Shown: positions 10,076-22,444 of the stretch, piece by piece
Numbering within the stretch: the first letter of the stretch is position 1
Layout: every line of letters begins with the position of its first letter
NCBI GenBank assembly: GCA_025094145.1
Contig: JALLLS010000002.1
Location: 744,001-808,000, forward strand
DNA from: Spinellus fusiger
Lineage: Eukaryota > Mucoromycota > Mucoromycetes > Mucorales > Phycomycetaceae
DNA: 64,000 nucleotides
Reading direction: 5' to 3'
The notes under the pieces: generated by a model
The model's input: the letters and a program-made list of their open reading frames with translations, nothing else
The model's database searches: none
What the model was told of the DNA's origin: nothing
Program-made: the position numbers and the translations under genes

Positions 10076-12166
10076 CTAGTGCAATCCCATCACACGGGCT
10101 ACCCAACCACTGGCCATTTTAAATACAGCAGTTGAACCCTGTTTCTTTGAGAATCGAATCGCATACACATAGCCTACTAAAGAAGACTTTTGTATCTCTA
10201 ACTGAATTGTAAATTGAACTACACCTTCCTTTTGTTTGGGTGGTTTGGTAGGTTGTGTCTCGAGTTTTGGGCGAGTGAAAAAGGACAGAGTGGCAGAAGA
10301 AGTCAAGTGAGAAAAGGGAGGAAGAGAGAGTCGCTTGGTGGATCCTTCCCCCCCCGTAGACTCTCGAGGGATTCTGAGGATTCGTTGGGTGGGTTGCGAA
10401 GGGTAAGGACACATTCAAATCCACCCTGCTTGTCTTGTAAGTAGGTAATGCCCATCAATTGAAACACCTTTTGAAGAAGAGAGATGAAATGATGCCGAGT
10501 AGAGAGAGAGTGGTTTGTATCGTACATGGATGGGAGGACGGGGGAGGAGGTGGAGTCAGAGGAGACGGTATCAGAAGGAGGACAGGGGGCAGTATGGAGA
10601 AAGCAGTAGAATACACGGTCCTTGGTCAGTCTATGCATGACATTGGACAGTTTAAAGGAGTGTGCATGCATGGCAAGTCGAACAGAAAGTGTCTCCCATC
10701 GTTCAGTGGGACGTATGCCTAGTTCATGGAGGGTGGTTCGGATAGAATACAAGAGGTCTGTACGTAAATGCTCAATATGCTGATGGCGGTAGGAGAAATG
10801 GCGGGTGGTTCCAGAGGAGGGTGCTGTGAAATAGGTAGAGGGGTTCATGGGGTGGTAGATCAAAGTATGCTGTAGAGAGGATGATGCATTAGTAGTAGAA
10901 GAAGAGGAAGAGGGGTCAGTAGGCTCATTCTCCTCTCTACTGTAAGGTGGATCTAAAGACAATGCTGCTGGGATCTCTTCCATGGGGCACTTGAGTCTTC
11001 CGAAATCAGTGAGCCAAGGATCATTCTCAAGGGCCTGTCGAATACTTGATCGCTTCCTTCTATCAACATCAAGGCATTTCCGGAGGGTTGTTTGAAGAGC
11101 AGGGCTTAGGTGAGGTGGGATGACTATATTGGCACTGCAGACATCTCTTTTTAACTCGCCCACAGCTAGGTAGATGAATACATCACAGTAGATTGTGGAT
11201 GAATAAGGGAGTCGGTGCACTCTTCATCTCCTCATAACTTACTATGCGCACGGGAAAAAGGCTCACAGCCTGCTGTCATTCTAAACAGAACAATGCCAAG
11301 ACACCAGCAATCCACTTCAGGGCCATGGTACTTTTGGCCACTGATAATCTCAGGACTATAGTACAGCATTGAGCCTATTTCAAATCTATCTCTTAAACTT
11401 TTCATTGTTTTTTCATTGTCTTTGTTTACCACAAATAGTCTTGAGTCGCTGTCGTCCAAACTTATTGCCAAGACCAAAATCAGCCAGCTTTATTCTACCT
11501 GTGGGAGTGACAAGAATATTGGGTGTCTGACCCATGAATCCTTGGTGAAGGGAAAAGGTCTAGTTACCTTCAAGTCCCTGTGCACTATGGATTGGGAATG
11601 GCAGTAATGAACAGCCAATACCAACTGTCGGAAGATGTCTCTTGCTTCTTCTTCTCCCAATGATCCACCCATTTTATTCAGATATTCATCCAAATTGAGT
11701 CCAGGGATATATTCCATGACAAGGAAAAGAGTGTCGCAGGTCTCAAATGTCTCGTATAGCTTGACAATGTTATCGTGGTGAAGTGCCTGCATTAGATCAA
11801 TCTCACGCACTAGGCGAGACATGACTCTGTAATCGTGGGCCTGCTTGTCAATCATCTATTAAAGAACAGGAATACATATGAGAATGAGAACTAGGACAGA
11901 AACAGGCCACTTCTTGGGGACATTTCTACCTTGATAGCCACTTGGAGTCCATTGTAGTGTTTTGCCAATACCACCTGACTGAACTTCCCACTTCCCAATG
12001 GATACTGGAAAGAGTAAGGGCCAATGCCATGCATAAGAGTATCTTGATTTGTTGCTGGAGTGACTTTGGGTGGCGATAAGGAGGTGGCAGGAGGGGATGT
12101 TGTGAGGGTGTCCTTAGTTCTTTTCTGGAAATGTCGGAGAGACTGGGTGATATTCTTTATCGCCAT
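10076..12166 (-). CDS. Ser/Thr protein kinase, CAMK-like, with KA1-like C terminus; frame break in a G8 run
   Basis: Exons on the minus strand: 12166-11930, 11855-11568, 11526-11430, 11374-11243, 11165-10076. Kinase landmarks: Gly loop LGSGKFSQV, VAIK lysine, HRDLK catalytic loop, ADFGLGN (DFG), CGSMLYYSPEI activation segment, DCWCLGIVLFRM. A Ser-rich linker follows (residues about 330-370). The end (VVQFTIQLEIQK, then YVYAIRFSKK and FKMASGWVARVMG) resembles a KA1 membrane/phospholipid-binding domain of CAMKL kinases. The last exon changes frame at a run of eight G (complement of 10348-10355): upstream reads LESLRG and downstream reads EGSTKRLSLPP. One extra G would restore the frame, so this is either a sequencing slip or a real truncation that removes the KA1-like end. 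A Met further upstream in the 12292 frame is less likely, since a polypurine repeat lies there. Confidence 0.8.
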
Positions 12167-13627
12167 AATGACGAACAATGGAATGGATAGGTTTTGCTGT
12201 GCTAATCTGTTAAAAAGGAGGAAAGAAAGAAAGAAAGAAAGAAAGAAAGAAGAGAAAGAAGAAAAGACTGTTGATTCTGATGCACGGAGCAATCAAAAGG
12301 AGTTGTGTATTTATTGATGAAGTAGGATGAGTTGGCGTGATGGTGCATGAAGTCACTCCCTTGATCTATCGGAGACAACGATCATTTTATGTCTACCCTG
12401 CAATAACACCTCCTTATTCTCCCAATGTTTCCTCGATGTTCCCTGAAGGGTCTCTTTCTCAAGGCATTTCCAGCGTCATGACTATAAATACCATAGCAAC
12501 GCTCTATAAATACCACAGTAATACCATATACAAGTGACTGTCCAACAAACAATACTTCTAAATGGAACAGGTTATTCAATATCATCGGATACTTCCGAAC
12601 TGGAGGATTTGCAACTATAAAAGCCCACACACTTTGACATCTGTGCTACAAACAATACTTGAATAGAACCAACAGGGAAAGCAGAACATGAAAATAACCA
12701 GAGAGATTGGTGGAGAGGGTTCTTCCGCTTATCTATTCCAGTGACTAGTTATCATTTGAATGGAGGCGTATTTCTATGCTTATCTCCATTTCTGTGCCTG
12801 TATCTTATGGACTGCATTTTAAGCAAGTGTTGTTCTATTACAAAAGTACAGGTCCTTCCACCTCTCTCTCTCTCTCTCTCTTCTATTCTATTCTATTCTG
12901 TTCTGTTCTGTTCTGTTCTGTTCTGTTCTATTCTATTCTGTTCTGTTCTGTTCTATTCTCTTCTATTCTATTCTGTTCTATTCCTAGAGGTGAGTTATTT
13001 TAGTCTCACGAGTGGGTAGATCAGTGGGTAGATCAGTGAATGGATGTACTGGTGCCATCAAGGGAGATTAGACAGATAGAATCACAATGTGTAGAGTGAT
13101 GATGGTTGGTTTATTCAGACACATGTGAACTCCTGGCTAATTACAAAACAAACAAACATATACACAAGCGGGGTTATTTGTATTCATTTAACACTTCTGG
13201 TGATACCAACTATCCATTCATTGCAGACATTGTGTATGTATTTATATTAATGTATTTATATATGTATATCTGTGTATATTTTCTACTCTTCTCTTTGTTG
13301 GATTTTACTCTCAACCTGTAAAGCGGGTGTTACCTACATGCTGATACATAGATACATAGATACATAGATACATAGATACATAGATGCAACTATGCAAAGG
13401 ACATGTAAATACATAAATACATAAATACATACATAAATACATAAATACATAAATACATACACAGCAAGACATGATACAATAGACCATCAGGGAATCTAAA
13501 TTTTATGGCATCTCATCGTGTCCATGAGAAATATCCGAATAAGAAAATGCTAATATCAAAAAAGAAAAGAAGAAAAAAGTAATGTGTATTAAGATTAGAT
13601 AGCTGATTGTATTTATTATGATTACAA
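12167..13627. other. Intergenic region with several simple repeats
   Basis: It holds a (GAAA)n purine tract (12224-12265), a (TTCTG)n/(TTCTA)n block at 12880-12985, an ATAC-ATAG block at 13345-13385 and an AATACATA block at 13405-13460. The long open frames here are only translations of the repeats. The right part is the 3' end of the GPI-protein gene. Confidence 0.55.
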
Positions 13628-14816
13628 TTAGAGAAGCATGGCAAGAGCAGCCATGGCACCTCCAGCAACAGCAAGGATGGCATTGTTCTGAGCACTCAAT
13701 TGAATACCAGCACTTGAGGGCTTATTGCTCTGAGAAGCAGCAGAACCAGAGGCAGCAGCAGCACCTGTGGGCTTGGCACCACTAACTGAAGCGGTAATGA
13801 CACCAGCACCTGTGGGGTTGGCACCAGTAGCAGCAGCAGCACCAGTAGCAGCACCAGGGGCAACACCAGCAGAGGCTAGGATAAACAAAGCCATTCCATC
13901 AGTCCACTTGTTTATTCTTTATCATTTGCCATCTGCAACTTACATGCTAAGAGAAGGGGCTTGATGGTGCCGTTACCAACAAAGTTAAAGACACCAGAGT
14001 AGCTCCAGTTGTTGGTGGCAGACTGTCCAATACGGAGGGAGTATTTGCCAGAATCAAAGTCATTGAGGGGGTAGATCTATAGGAATAGTATTGGTCAACA
14101 GCAGAGTGTATTTAGTGACTGTCTTTTTGTATCAATAAAACTATGTTTCTTTTTCTACGTACATCGAACTTTCCAACAGAGCAGGGAACGGGGGAAGCAG
14201 CACTGGTGACATAGGCAACAAGGCTAATATAAGAAGAAAAAGAAAAAGATAAGTACTAGAGACATTTGGACAGAATAAGAAATAAAGAACCCATTATGCT
14301 AGACGTCCCAAATAGACACCAATAAGAGCAGACATGGCATTCTGCTTGATTCATTCTTATTGGATAATTCATATCCCTCCCCGAGTGGTATGTCTCTGTT
14401 CTAGTGTCACTACTTACTTTGCACTGGTGGCGTTACCGTTCAGCATTTGGATTTCACAGTTGAGGGTGCTATCAGCAGGTGTGCTGGTCCAAGTAATGTT
14501 ACCGTGTCCACCAGAGACCTGTAGAATAGAAAAAGATCAATGACTGTCCAATGAGAAGTGTCTGTAGTGTATGGCCTACCCAGTTGCTCTCTGACCAAGG
14601 AGTGACAAACTAAACAAGGAGAAAAGAAATGAGTCGTCTTAATTTCTATTTCCATAGGCACAAATGATTGGAGTTTAGTGGGATAAACACATTCAATGTC
14701 TTCCTCCACTCACTCACTCTCTTCTATCTATCTATCTATCTAGCACATACTGTGACAGCAGAGACTGTGTTGATAGCAGCAAAGGCAGCAAGAGCAGAAA
14801 TGAGAGTGGACTTCAT
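13628..14816 (-). CDS. Secreted GPI-anchored wall protein, Kre9/Knh1-like N-terminal domain, 212 aa
   Basis: Exons: 14816-14751, 14609-14580, 14518-14418, 14223-14163, 14076-13944, 13875-13628; phases agree throughout. Residues 1-20 are a signal peptide (MKST, a hydrophobic stretch, then cleavage near NTVSA-VT). A beta-sandwich domain follows, with TPWSESNWVSGGHGNITW, LNCEIQMLNGN, VAYVTSAASPV, the DFDSGKYSLRIG motif and WSYSGVFNFVGNGT. These are the features of the fungal Ser-Thr-rich GPI-anchored (Kre9/Knh1-type) domain. The rest (residues about 130-190) is rich in Ala, Gly, Thr and Ser and ends in a hydrophobic tail (AGGAMAALAMLL) typical of a GPI-addition signal. The expected location is plasma membrane or cell wall; a role in wall glucan organisation is inferred from the family only. 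The six small exons carry short introns of about 60-190 nt. Confidence 0.85.
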
Positions 14817-15204
14817 TCTTAGACTGTGGGGAGAAAGGGACGAAGGAGTGTGGAAGTTGAGAATTAGTGGTATAAAAAACAGAAAATCAAGGGAAATGGG
14901 ATTTTCCTTGCTTTATAAATGATCTGTTTTATTGTAGTAACATGAAATATAAATGAGAAGAAAAAAGGCATCCTAGCAACTATATTAAGTGAGCTCGTGA
15001 ATTGTCCTACCTAAAATATATAATAAATCAACAGCAAATGTCGGTGTCGAATGTGACGAGTTGGAAACACCACGTTTTCAACACCTTCCAGATTTATAAC
15101 AAAGAAATAAGAATATAAAATATAAAGTATAAAAAGTAATAAATAAGAAAAAATCTCCTACAAAAGTGTTCTCTTGTGGTGGTTGGACTTTGATTAGCAG
15201 AGAA

Positions 15205-17836
15205 TTAAACAATCAAAGCTCCATCAAAGGCGTTTTTTCGAAACATGGCTGCTTGATCTATGCGGTGGTAGGCAGGTGACTAATAATAAGAGAAGGAAAT
15301 ACAGACTTAATCTCCAATGTTACACGGCGTAATATGTCTCTTCTGGTGTGTATGAATTACCATTCTTGTGAGTGAACAGTAAAAGGATTTGCCCATGACA
15401 CTATCCAAAGAGGTTGTTTGTATTTTGTGTGACATGGACTTGAAGCGATAGGCAGGAATGTTCAAGATGGTCTAAGAGCACACATTTTATCCCATAAAAA
15501 TACAGTCAGCACGCATAACATCGCCTTTCAGCTCGAGGCTTGTTGAGATGTTCGGAAGAGCGCCCACCCATCTCCACCTCCAATTCACCTCCAATTCACC
15601 TCTAATTCACCTCTAATTCACCTCTGTCTGCCTATGCCTATCTCTGTCTACCGATCTACACTTTTCTTATACACTTTTCTTATACACTACACCGTACCTC
15701 TTCACATCCACTAGCCAGCAATGTCTGCCCACTGCCATCATCCAAACGCCATGCAATCCAACCCCTCCATGGATCATTGTCCTCTGACGTATCCTGTCTG
15801 CTCTGGAAGGCCTGTACAACTTGACTCGGTGGAATGACACATTCACAGTGGACACACATTAGCCTGCCTTTTATGACTGCCGCCTCCTGCTCCTGCTCCT
15901 GCTCTTGATCTCTCGTCTTGGTTTGATTCTCAGTCCTAGAGACAGGGTGGAGACAGGCATCATCTGTCGCATAGCAACAGAATATCCCATCCAAAAGACA
16001 AGAATTAAAGGTCAGCTTGTTTGTTCTCATGCTCTTCTCTAAAACATGTCTGCCGATTTTCTCCTGCTCTTCCGTCCGTGACTTACGAACATCTGTGATG
16101 ATAGCATTTCCAATCGTCCTCGTGCTAAAGCCAAAAGGGTCATAGGCCTTTTCTTCTTCCTCCACCCTCTTTGGTTCCCTATATCGCTCGGTGTATTCGT
16201 CCCACACCACAGCCTCCTGTGTATCTCTCAGGTGCAGCTCCCAACCCACAATCGTCATTTCCATCTGCCAATGGTCTTCTTTACCAATGTCCTGGAATAG
16301 ACGAACATGTCGAAACACTGAGCTTGTCAACATACTCTTGATATGAGTGACTATCCGCCCACAGCTCCAGTGTTACTAGCAGGAAGAATACAACAGCCAA
16401 TGAAACATTTACCGTTGAATCCTTTGGTCTCGTAGGCCTCACTACCATTCATGTACCACTGAGGTCCCTTGTCACTTTCATGGCAGGCGGTGGTGCTGAG
16501 GTTGGACAGTAGAACATAGTCCTTTTCTCTCCATTTGCGTGTTGATCGTCCCACCTCCTCCCACAGTGTAACATCCACTCTGCCTGTTTCATCCACAATA
16601 CGCATTGTATAGCGGTCCATGATGTTATCGCTTCCATCAACAAAGGGTGTCTGGCACTGAATCAGAATTCTCTTTCTCTTTTCTACTTGTTTTGTTTTTT
16701 TATTGGATTCTATAGCTGACTTACATTCTTGCCAATAAGTGCAATGCGTCCAAAGAGTGTAACATTCAACATACTGTGCACGAGTTTATCTATGGTGGTG
16801 CGCTCCACATCCCAAGTACAGTCCATATCTCCCTACAGACTGAGCTGTCAAACATGTCCTTTTCTTCTTTCTTTTTTCTTCTTTCTCTTTTTTTCTCTTT
16901 TTTACTCTTTATGGCCTTACTTGGGAGTTTCGGTGGGTTGGTGCTACTGTTATTTCATCAGTGACAGGCGGTGGTTTATGGACACCTGCTATTTCTGCAC
17001 ATGCTTCCTCCATGAAAAAGAGAACAGTAGTGTGGCAATAGTCAAGCACAACCTCCCCATAGGATCTCTGGGTGTCATTGAGGTGTTCATGCTGTAGACT
17101 AGGATGATAAACACCTATATAATCACCCTACAATACAGAGTCATTCATAGGCAATAGACAGTATGCAACACAGTGCATTCTACTTACAGATTTAAACAGT
17201 GTGGTGAGTGGAATATGCTCATCAAAGAAACACATAACAATGGGCGTAGTATCATGCGTAGTGTCTACTAAATACACATTCTTATAAGTAGTACGAGTAG
17301 AATGATAATCCACAGAGCTATCATGCAATGCACCAGGGATAGCATGAACAGTCGACTCTATTTCAACGACCTTGAGCCAAAGACTAAAGGACTGCTCTTG
17401 GAATGACGCTTGACTCAATAGAAGATGGCGAACAGTGTGTGGAAAATGTTCACGGACAAAGGCACCTTCCTCCTCTTCCAATTGAAACATCATATTCTCA
17501 GTCGACAGTGTGTGTGCAATACACTGATTTCTTTCTAATGCAATAGTATTTTGCTGAATATCTCCCAACCTATTGAACTTTCCACTACATAGCATTCGAA
17601 GAGTACGATCCTTGTAGGCATAGAATCATAAGAATGCATAGATCTAAAAAGAAAAAAAGAAAAAAAGAAAAAAAAAACCCCCCTTTTACTATCTCTTTCT
17701 TACTTGTAGAAAAGGAATACTTTCAGAATTCAAAGATATATGAAAACCAGCCCATGCATTGAACTTTGGATTGAGATATACATCCAAAGTGGCTTCTCCT
17801 ACACCATCTATCACATTTATAACCCGTAATGCTGTA
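15205..17836 (-). CDS. Multi-exon protein with probable OB folds and a Cys cluster (RPA1/SHLD2-like?), 5' end unresolved
   Basis: Exons with matching phases: 17610-17188, 17127-16921, 16832-16725, 16656-16413, 16350-15698, 15471-15361, 15279-15205 (607 codons). A likely upstream exon is 17831-17704, ending in IPFLQ. Features: GDYIGVYHPSL after the first exon junction, DKLVHSMLNVTLFGRIALIGK, then MRIVDETGRVDVTLWEEV (beta strands typical of an OB fold), and THIKSMLTSSVFRHVRLFQD. A late segment has CCYATDDACLHP and MCVHCECVIPP, which could form a zinc site, followed by WRGWIAWRLDDGSGQTLLASG. This order recalls single-strand-DNA-binding proteins such as RPA1, MEIOB or the C-terminal half of SHLD2, but I cannot name the family with certainty. 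The acceptor at 17611 is assumed because an in-frame TGA lies just upstream. First exons are not resolved. Confidence 0.55.
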
Positions 17837-17839
17837 GTT

Positions 17840-20283
17840 AAGAAGATAGTTCAGTTCATACTCATAGCAAAACATAACAAACAGTGTAGAAGAGATACGT
17901 CTATCCTCCTCATTCAGTGAAAAAGAAAAAAAAGAAAAAAAAAGAAAGAAGAAAAAAAGGATATAAGTATCACACTCTGGTATATACTTGCTGACTTCTA
18001 CAGTGACATGAAGGGCTATTTCTGTAATCAAATCATCCTCATAGAGAGATTCGATACTAGAAAAGTCTAAGAAAGAAGACAGCCAAAAAGTTTAATGCAC
18101 AATCTTATGCATGAAAACATAAGAGAAATTAGAAATGAACTTGCTGTATCTGGCACGTCGAAGTGTATCAAAATAGTAACGCTCCCACTACCACGGAAGA
18201 ATGTAGGCTTCAGTCAGTATATGAGGGTGTAGACAGACAAACACCAAGGCGTGTCTGTGGCTCTAGTGTTCTCAATACCTTTAACTCCAATTCACACAGT
18301 ATCATGGCATCTGTTATTCCTAAAGAATACTCTTCCAGTAACACTGCTAGACTGGACGCAACCCATGACCTGTTGAATAGTAACAAGCAGATCAGCCTCA
18401 TGACCAACATGATCGTCTGCGTTTATTACCAAGAAATAGTGTCTATTTCTGGTACATTCTTTCTACTGATATAGTGTGTGGTCTTTTTCTCGCACTGTTC
18501 ACGTAGAATCTTCTGATATCGATTCACTGCTTGAACAAACTCCATACTGCGCAGAAACTGCCACTTGTGAATTGCTATAAATGGAGAAGCGAAAGTGAAC
18601 ACCCGCTGTCCCACCAGCCACTGTATCTGTTTGTCCTAGCCCTTGGAAATGGCAGTCACATAGGCACTGTAGAGAGGGCAATAGATTTGGGATTCCACTG
18701 ACATGGCTAAACCCATCTGATGACTACAGCATCCTATAGTAGTAATGAAAAAAGAGAGAGTAAATGTAGATAGAAATGTAGATAGAAATGTAGATAGACA
18801 AGATAACAATAAGAGAATCAATTCGATTCTTAGTCAATGAGACCTCTTTCTCTTTTTGTAGATGAACACAATGCTATTGGGTATCTATTTGAAAAGTGGC
18901 ATATTTGTATGAAGATCATTAAAAACAATAAAGATAATAACAAATAAACAAATAAACAAATAAACAAATAAACACTCTCTTTTTGGTATTGTATATTTTA
19001 CTGTATCCTTTTGACTTTAGGCAGTGACTTATTTATCAAACTACACACCCATCTTTATTTCATCGTTCTTTGTCTCTTCTATAAATGACATTACTATAGC
19101 AACCATCACTGCTAAGATGACGAATAAATCAGGACACTGTTTTGGGTGTAAAAAGCAATCGTTGACCTGTCCGTTCATTCGTCCTTACCGTTGGAATATC
19201 GCTGGTCACGGGTTCACGCCAGACTTTATTTCTTTATTCAGAAGGTCTATTTTTATCTCATCTTTTTAATGGTAATAGAAAATAGAACACATCTTCCATA
19301 GTCTATTGTCTGATAAGAATTGATTGCGATAGGCCTATAGACACACTACACTACACTACACTACACAACCTGTGAATTCAGATAGGCAGTGAAGGAAGAG
19401 GGGTGTTCAAACAAAAGAAATATCTTGCAGACTGAGGCTTATGTTCAATAGAATAGAGCAGGTCAAAGTATCAATATTTACATTGTTGTAGTCAGCTAAT
19501 ACATCCCAAGAGTGAACTTTATAGGCAGGAAGAACCTGTTCTTGCATGAGAGTGGAGCAGTGTCTGTCGAGAAGGAGTGCCCTTTCCATGCTTCTATCTC
19601 TATCTATTGGGGATAGGCTCTCGTTTCGTTTCTTTTATAGAAACAGCCATATGTCTAGTGAATGAGAAATACTGTTGAGTTATCGAGTAAATAATCCATA
19701 AAGTTCAATACGAATGAACCCTGGTGATGAATTGCTGTTCTTTAATACAACAAGTCATGCATAGGATTGTCTTTGAGTCTATCTGGCTTCATGGCCTGGT
19801 GTACAGACAAGGTCAATTCTTGCTCGTCTGATGATTGATTTCATTCATACCACCACCCTCCCACTCTCCTTGTTGCAGTTTGAAGAGAGAAAAACACCTA
19901 AACAAGAGAAGATACTATCCTCCAGTCCAGTCACAAGCAGTAGAAAGAGGAGTGCGGTGTTCAAATTGTAGGCCATAACTACTGGTCTGTGGGGTTCGGC
20001 ATAGCAACCCACTAGAAAAAGAAGAAGGAAAATCACCTTTACCACACAACTACAAAAAAAAGAGGACCCCCTCTGCTATGAAAGCTGTGTTATTTTTGTT
20101 TATAAAAAATAGGAAATTGTATTTACAGAATTGAAACAAATCTCAAGGCAAATAAGGTTTTTTAAAAGAAATAAAAAAATAGACACATCGCACCACTGTG
20201 ACTTTTTCTTTTTAATGCTTAGAGCCTGTGCCTGTGTTTGTGTTTTGTGGGTGTCTAGTGAGCGGGTGATTTTTTTTCTGAAT
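17840..20283 (-). other. Probable further minus-strand exons, not resolved
   Basis: Several segments look coding but I could not join them in phase. One is 18062-17990 (IESLYEDDLITEIALHV). Another is 18622-18480 (QWLVGQRVFTFASPF, then AIHKWQFLRSMEFVQAV). A third is 19589-19482, which starts with a plausible Met (MERALLLDRHCSTLMQEQ) and ends at AACAAT/GTAAAT. They may be the 5' part of the preceding gene or a separate gene. The rest is AT-rich, with CACTA repeats near 19340-19368 and AAATAAAC repeats near 18940-18972. The stretch 19850-20280 has nothing convincing. Confidence 0.35.
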
Positions 20284-20885
20284 TTACTCGTCCATGTCCA
20301 TTTTCTCTGCCTTTTCTGTACTGATTTTCATGGCCTGGATACGCTTCTTAGCCTCCAAAGGTGCAAGCTCAATGTTCTGCTGAACCACACGGATGTCATC
20401 TGCCTTGTCCTTCTCCTTATTACCAGCCATACGGTTCTTATAGAATGCACGTTCACGCTTCTGGCGAATCTCTTGAACACGCTTCATGGCCTTGATCGTG
20501 GTGGACATCAAGTGACGGTCATAGCGAACAGGTACATTACGACGCTTCTCAAATTCAAAGGTAGAATCCTAATAGCAATACAGTGAGTCTATGGGCGCAC
20601 TCTTTTTTTTTCTTTCTTTCTTCTTCTTTGAGACTTACAATGACCATCTCCTTGCCACTGGCTTTACGGAAGGCCTTGGTCCAGCGTACTTTACGGGGGT
20701 TACGCTTCATCTTGAAGTTCTTGTGGCACTTTGATCTGCAGAATCTGAATGTCTAGATCCATACGAATAAGCTCATGATCTCGAGTAGAATAAGTCCACA
20801 ATACCTTGCTGTCGTTTCTCACAAACATAGTGCCGTGACCTGGGTAGCATGGCCCAGAGCAGAAATAACAACGCTCAATATGCAT
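20284..20885 (-). CDS. RLP24: Ribosome biogenesis protein RLP24 (L24-like), 159 aa
   Basis: It is an assembly factor of the large ribosomal subunit; it occupies the site later taken by ribosomal protein eL24 and is exchanged in the cytoplasm by the AAA-ATPase Drg1 (known for the family). Exons: 20885-20805, 20752-20639, 20568-20284, giving 160 codons with the stop. The N-terminal zinc ribbon is complete: [13 protein letters not shown] (C-x2-C), then [10 protein letters not shown] (C-x3-C). After it come [18 protein letters not shown] and the RLP24-specific [17 protein letters not shown], which ribosomal L24 lacks. The C-terminal half is a charged helix ([20 protein letters not shown]) with a DMDE end. 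The second acceptor (GATCTAG/ACATTC) was chosen because it restores TFRFCRSKC. The length agrees with the fungal family, usually about 160-200 residues. Confidence 0.92.
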
Positions 20886-21733
20886 GGAGTAAGTGACACT
20901 GAAGAGAGAAAGAGAGGAGTAGAAAAAAGGGAACTTCAAGCCAAGAAAATGAGAACCTTTTTTTTTCTTTTTTTTTTCTTTCTTTTTCTTTCCTTATTTC
21001 TTATTGCTTATTTCGAATCTTAACAAATTCACTCAGCCACTCAAATGTATGACTTGTAAATACTGGTGGCTGTTCCCAAAAGGACTCTTTGGATGCACTT
21101 GTTCTTTTGTAGTGAGGTAAACAGGCGCTTGCAGGTGGCTCATAGAAACAGCACTTGTACAAGGGCCTACATCAAGTAGTAATTGAAAATAATAATACAG
21201 CAGGTAATAAAGGAGATATATCAATAAGTTCAGTTGTAAAGAATGCTACTGAGATATATGGCAGTCACACTGTCTGTTCGGAAAATACAGTTCATTCTAC
21301 CTGTCACTGTGCACTTGATAAAGAACGAGGAATGTAAATAGTAAATAAAGATGCATGCAGAATAGATAACAATTAAAGAGAAATTTTTTTAAAAAAAAAA
21401 AAAGACAGAAGACATAGTAGGTAAGCTATGCAGGATGGATACACTACACTTTCCCTTTTGAGTCTATACATTGCTATGAATTCATGCACAACTAAAATTA
21501 AACAGTCAAGCTGAAAGTGCATGAAGAAACCATAGCGTTAAACTAATAATGAACAACCGAGAAATAAAAATATAAAAAGATGCAAAAAATGCACTCAATA
21601 AGATAATTTAATGCTATTTATTTATGAATTAATAAGTTGTGCTATGCTATGTTGTGTTGTGCTGTGTTGTGTCATTCATTTACTTTTTTGATTGATGTAT
21701 TTATACAAAATAAGATCTGTCTTTATCATTAGG
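20886..21733. other. Intergenic, promoter side of RLP24
   Basis: There is a pyrimidine tract at 20956-20995 (plus strand, therefore purine-rich on the RLP24 strand). The rest is AT-rich with no supported coding exon. A short GTTGTGCTGTGTT-type repeat lies at 21636-21672, just downstream of the shugoshin-like gene. Confidence 0.45.
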
Positions 21734-22444
21734 TCATATATTGTCCCCAAATGTAAAATAATCTCCCCTTCTAAGTTTTGCCTTGATACTCGGCAATACA
21801 TAACATTTCTGTAGTTTGACTCTTTGGTTTCTATGTTTGCTCTCTGCCTGCTTCTCTTTTGCATCTGCTTTATAGGATTCTCTTGGTCTTTTTGATTTAC
21901 AAACAAATGCAGTTGTCATTGATTCTTTGGTTTTGTCTATCTCTCTCTTCTCTCTTCTAATCAGATCAACAAACTCCATTGTTTTCTCTTTGCCTTTTTG
22001 TGTATCTTTAGGTAATGTCTTGGTCTTTTTTTCTTTGCATAAAGGCTCGATTACTGATTTTACTTCCTCTGCTGTCTCTGCTGTCTTTATTGCCTCTTTT
22101 GGGTCTGGAGGTGTTAGATGCTCTTCATAGCACCCTTCCATAACTTTTTTAGGCTGGCTGTCGATCATTTTAAGGTAGTTGTTTTCATTCCTCAGCCTAT
22201 AGTTTTTGCGTTGCAACTCTAATAGTTCTGTTCCAAGGAGTTTTATTTTATTGCTCTTTTCTATATTCGAGCGAATGATCTCATGATTTTGTTTGTTGTG
22301 TATTTCCATGAATTTTCTACAGTTTTTGTTGTTACAAGTATCTCTTAACATAATGTACTTTTGATGACTAGATGTGGTTTCTTGAGCTCGTGTTGTATTG
22401 TTGTTTAACAGTCTTGGTATAAAGACACTATGAGTAGAGTGCAT
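21734..22444 (-). CDS. Shugoshin-like protein, 236 aa
   Basis: Shugoshins protect centromeric cohesin and recruit PP2A and Aurora B; they have an N-terminal coiled coil and a short basic C-terminal SGO motif. Both are present. Residues about 55-92 form a coiled coil (EIIRSNIEKSNKIKLLG, then ELLELQRKNYRLRNENNYL), matching the N-terminal shugoshin signature of Asn-anchored helices ending in ENxxLR. Near the C terminus is RVKLQKCYVLPSIKAKLRR, which fits the SGO motif pattern (basic, then PSLxxKLRR). Between them lies an acidic/lysine-rich disordered region. The frame appears intronless, unlike most neighbours. Another Met at residue 32 is possible. The call rests on two short motifs only, so other coiled-coil nuclear proteins rem‌ain possible. 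Confidence 0.6.
   Translation of the reverse strand: MHSTHSVFIPRLLNNNTTRAQETTSSHQKYIMLRDTCNNKNCRKFMEIHNKQNHEIIRSNIEKSNKIKLLGTELLELQRKNYRLRNENNYLKMIDSQPKKVMEGCYEEHLTPPDPKEAIKTAETAEEVKSVIEPLCKEKKTKTLPKDTQKGKEKTMEFVDLIRREKREIDKTKESMTTAFVCKSKRPRESYKADAKEKQAESKHRNQRVKLQKCYVLPSIKAKLRRGDYFTFGDNI

Noticed and set aside
12741..13019. Open frames rich in Phe, Cys, Ser and Leu
   Set aside because: They are translations of the TTCTG/TTCTA microsatellite in two frames; no other protein feature.
19190..19230. CGGGTTCACGCC, resembling a tRNA T-loop
   Set aside because: No matching acceptor stem, D-arm or anticodon arm could be folded around it. No tRNA or rRNA gene was found in the window.
21734..22444. 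Shugoshin-like frame as a retroelement gag
   Set aside because: It has a coiled coil but no zinc knuckle, and the basic C-terminal motif with PSIKAKLRR fits shugoshin better.
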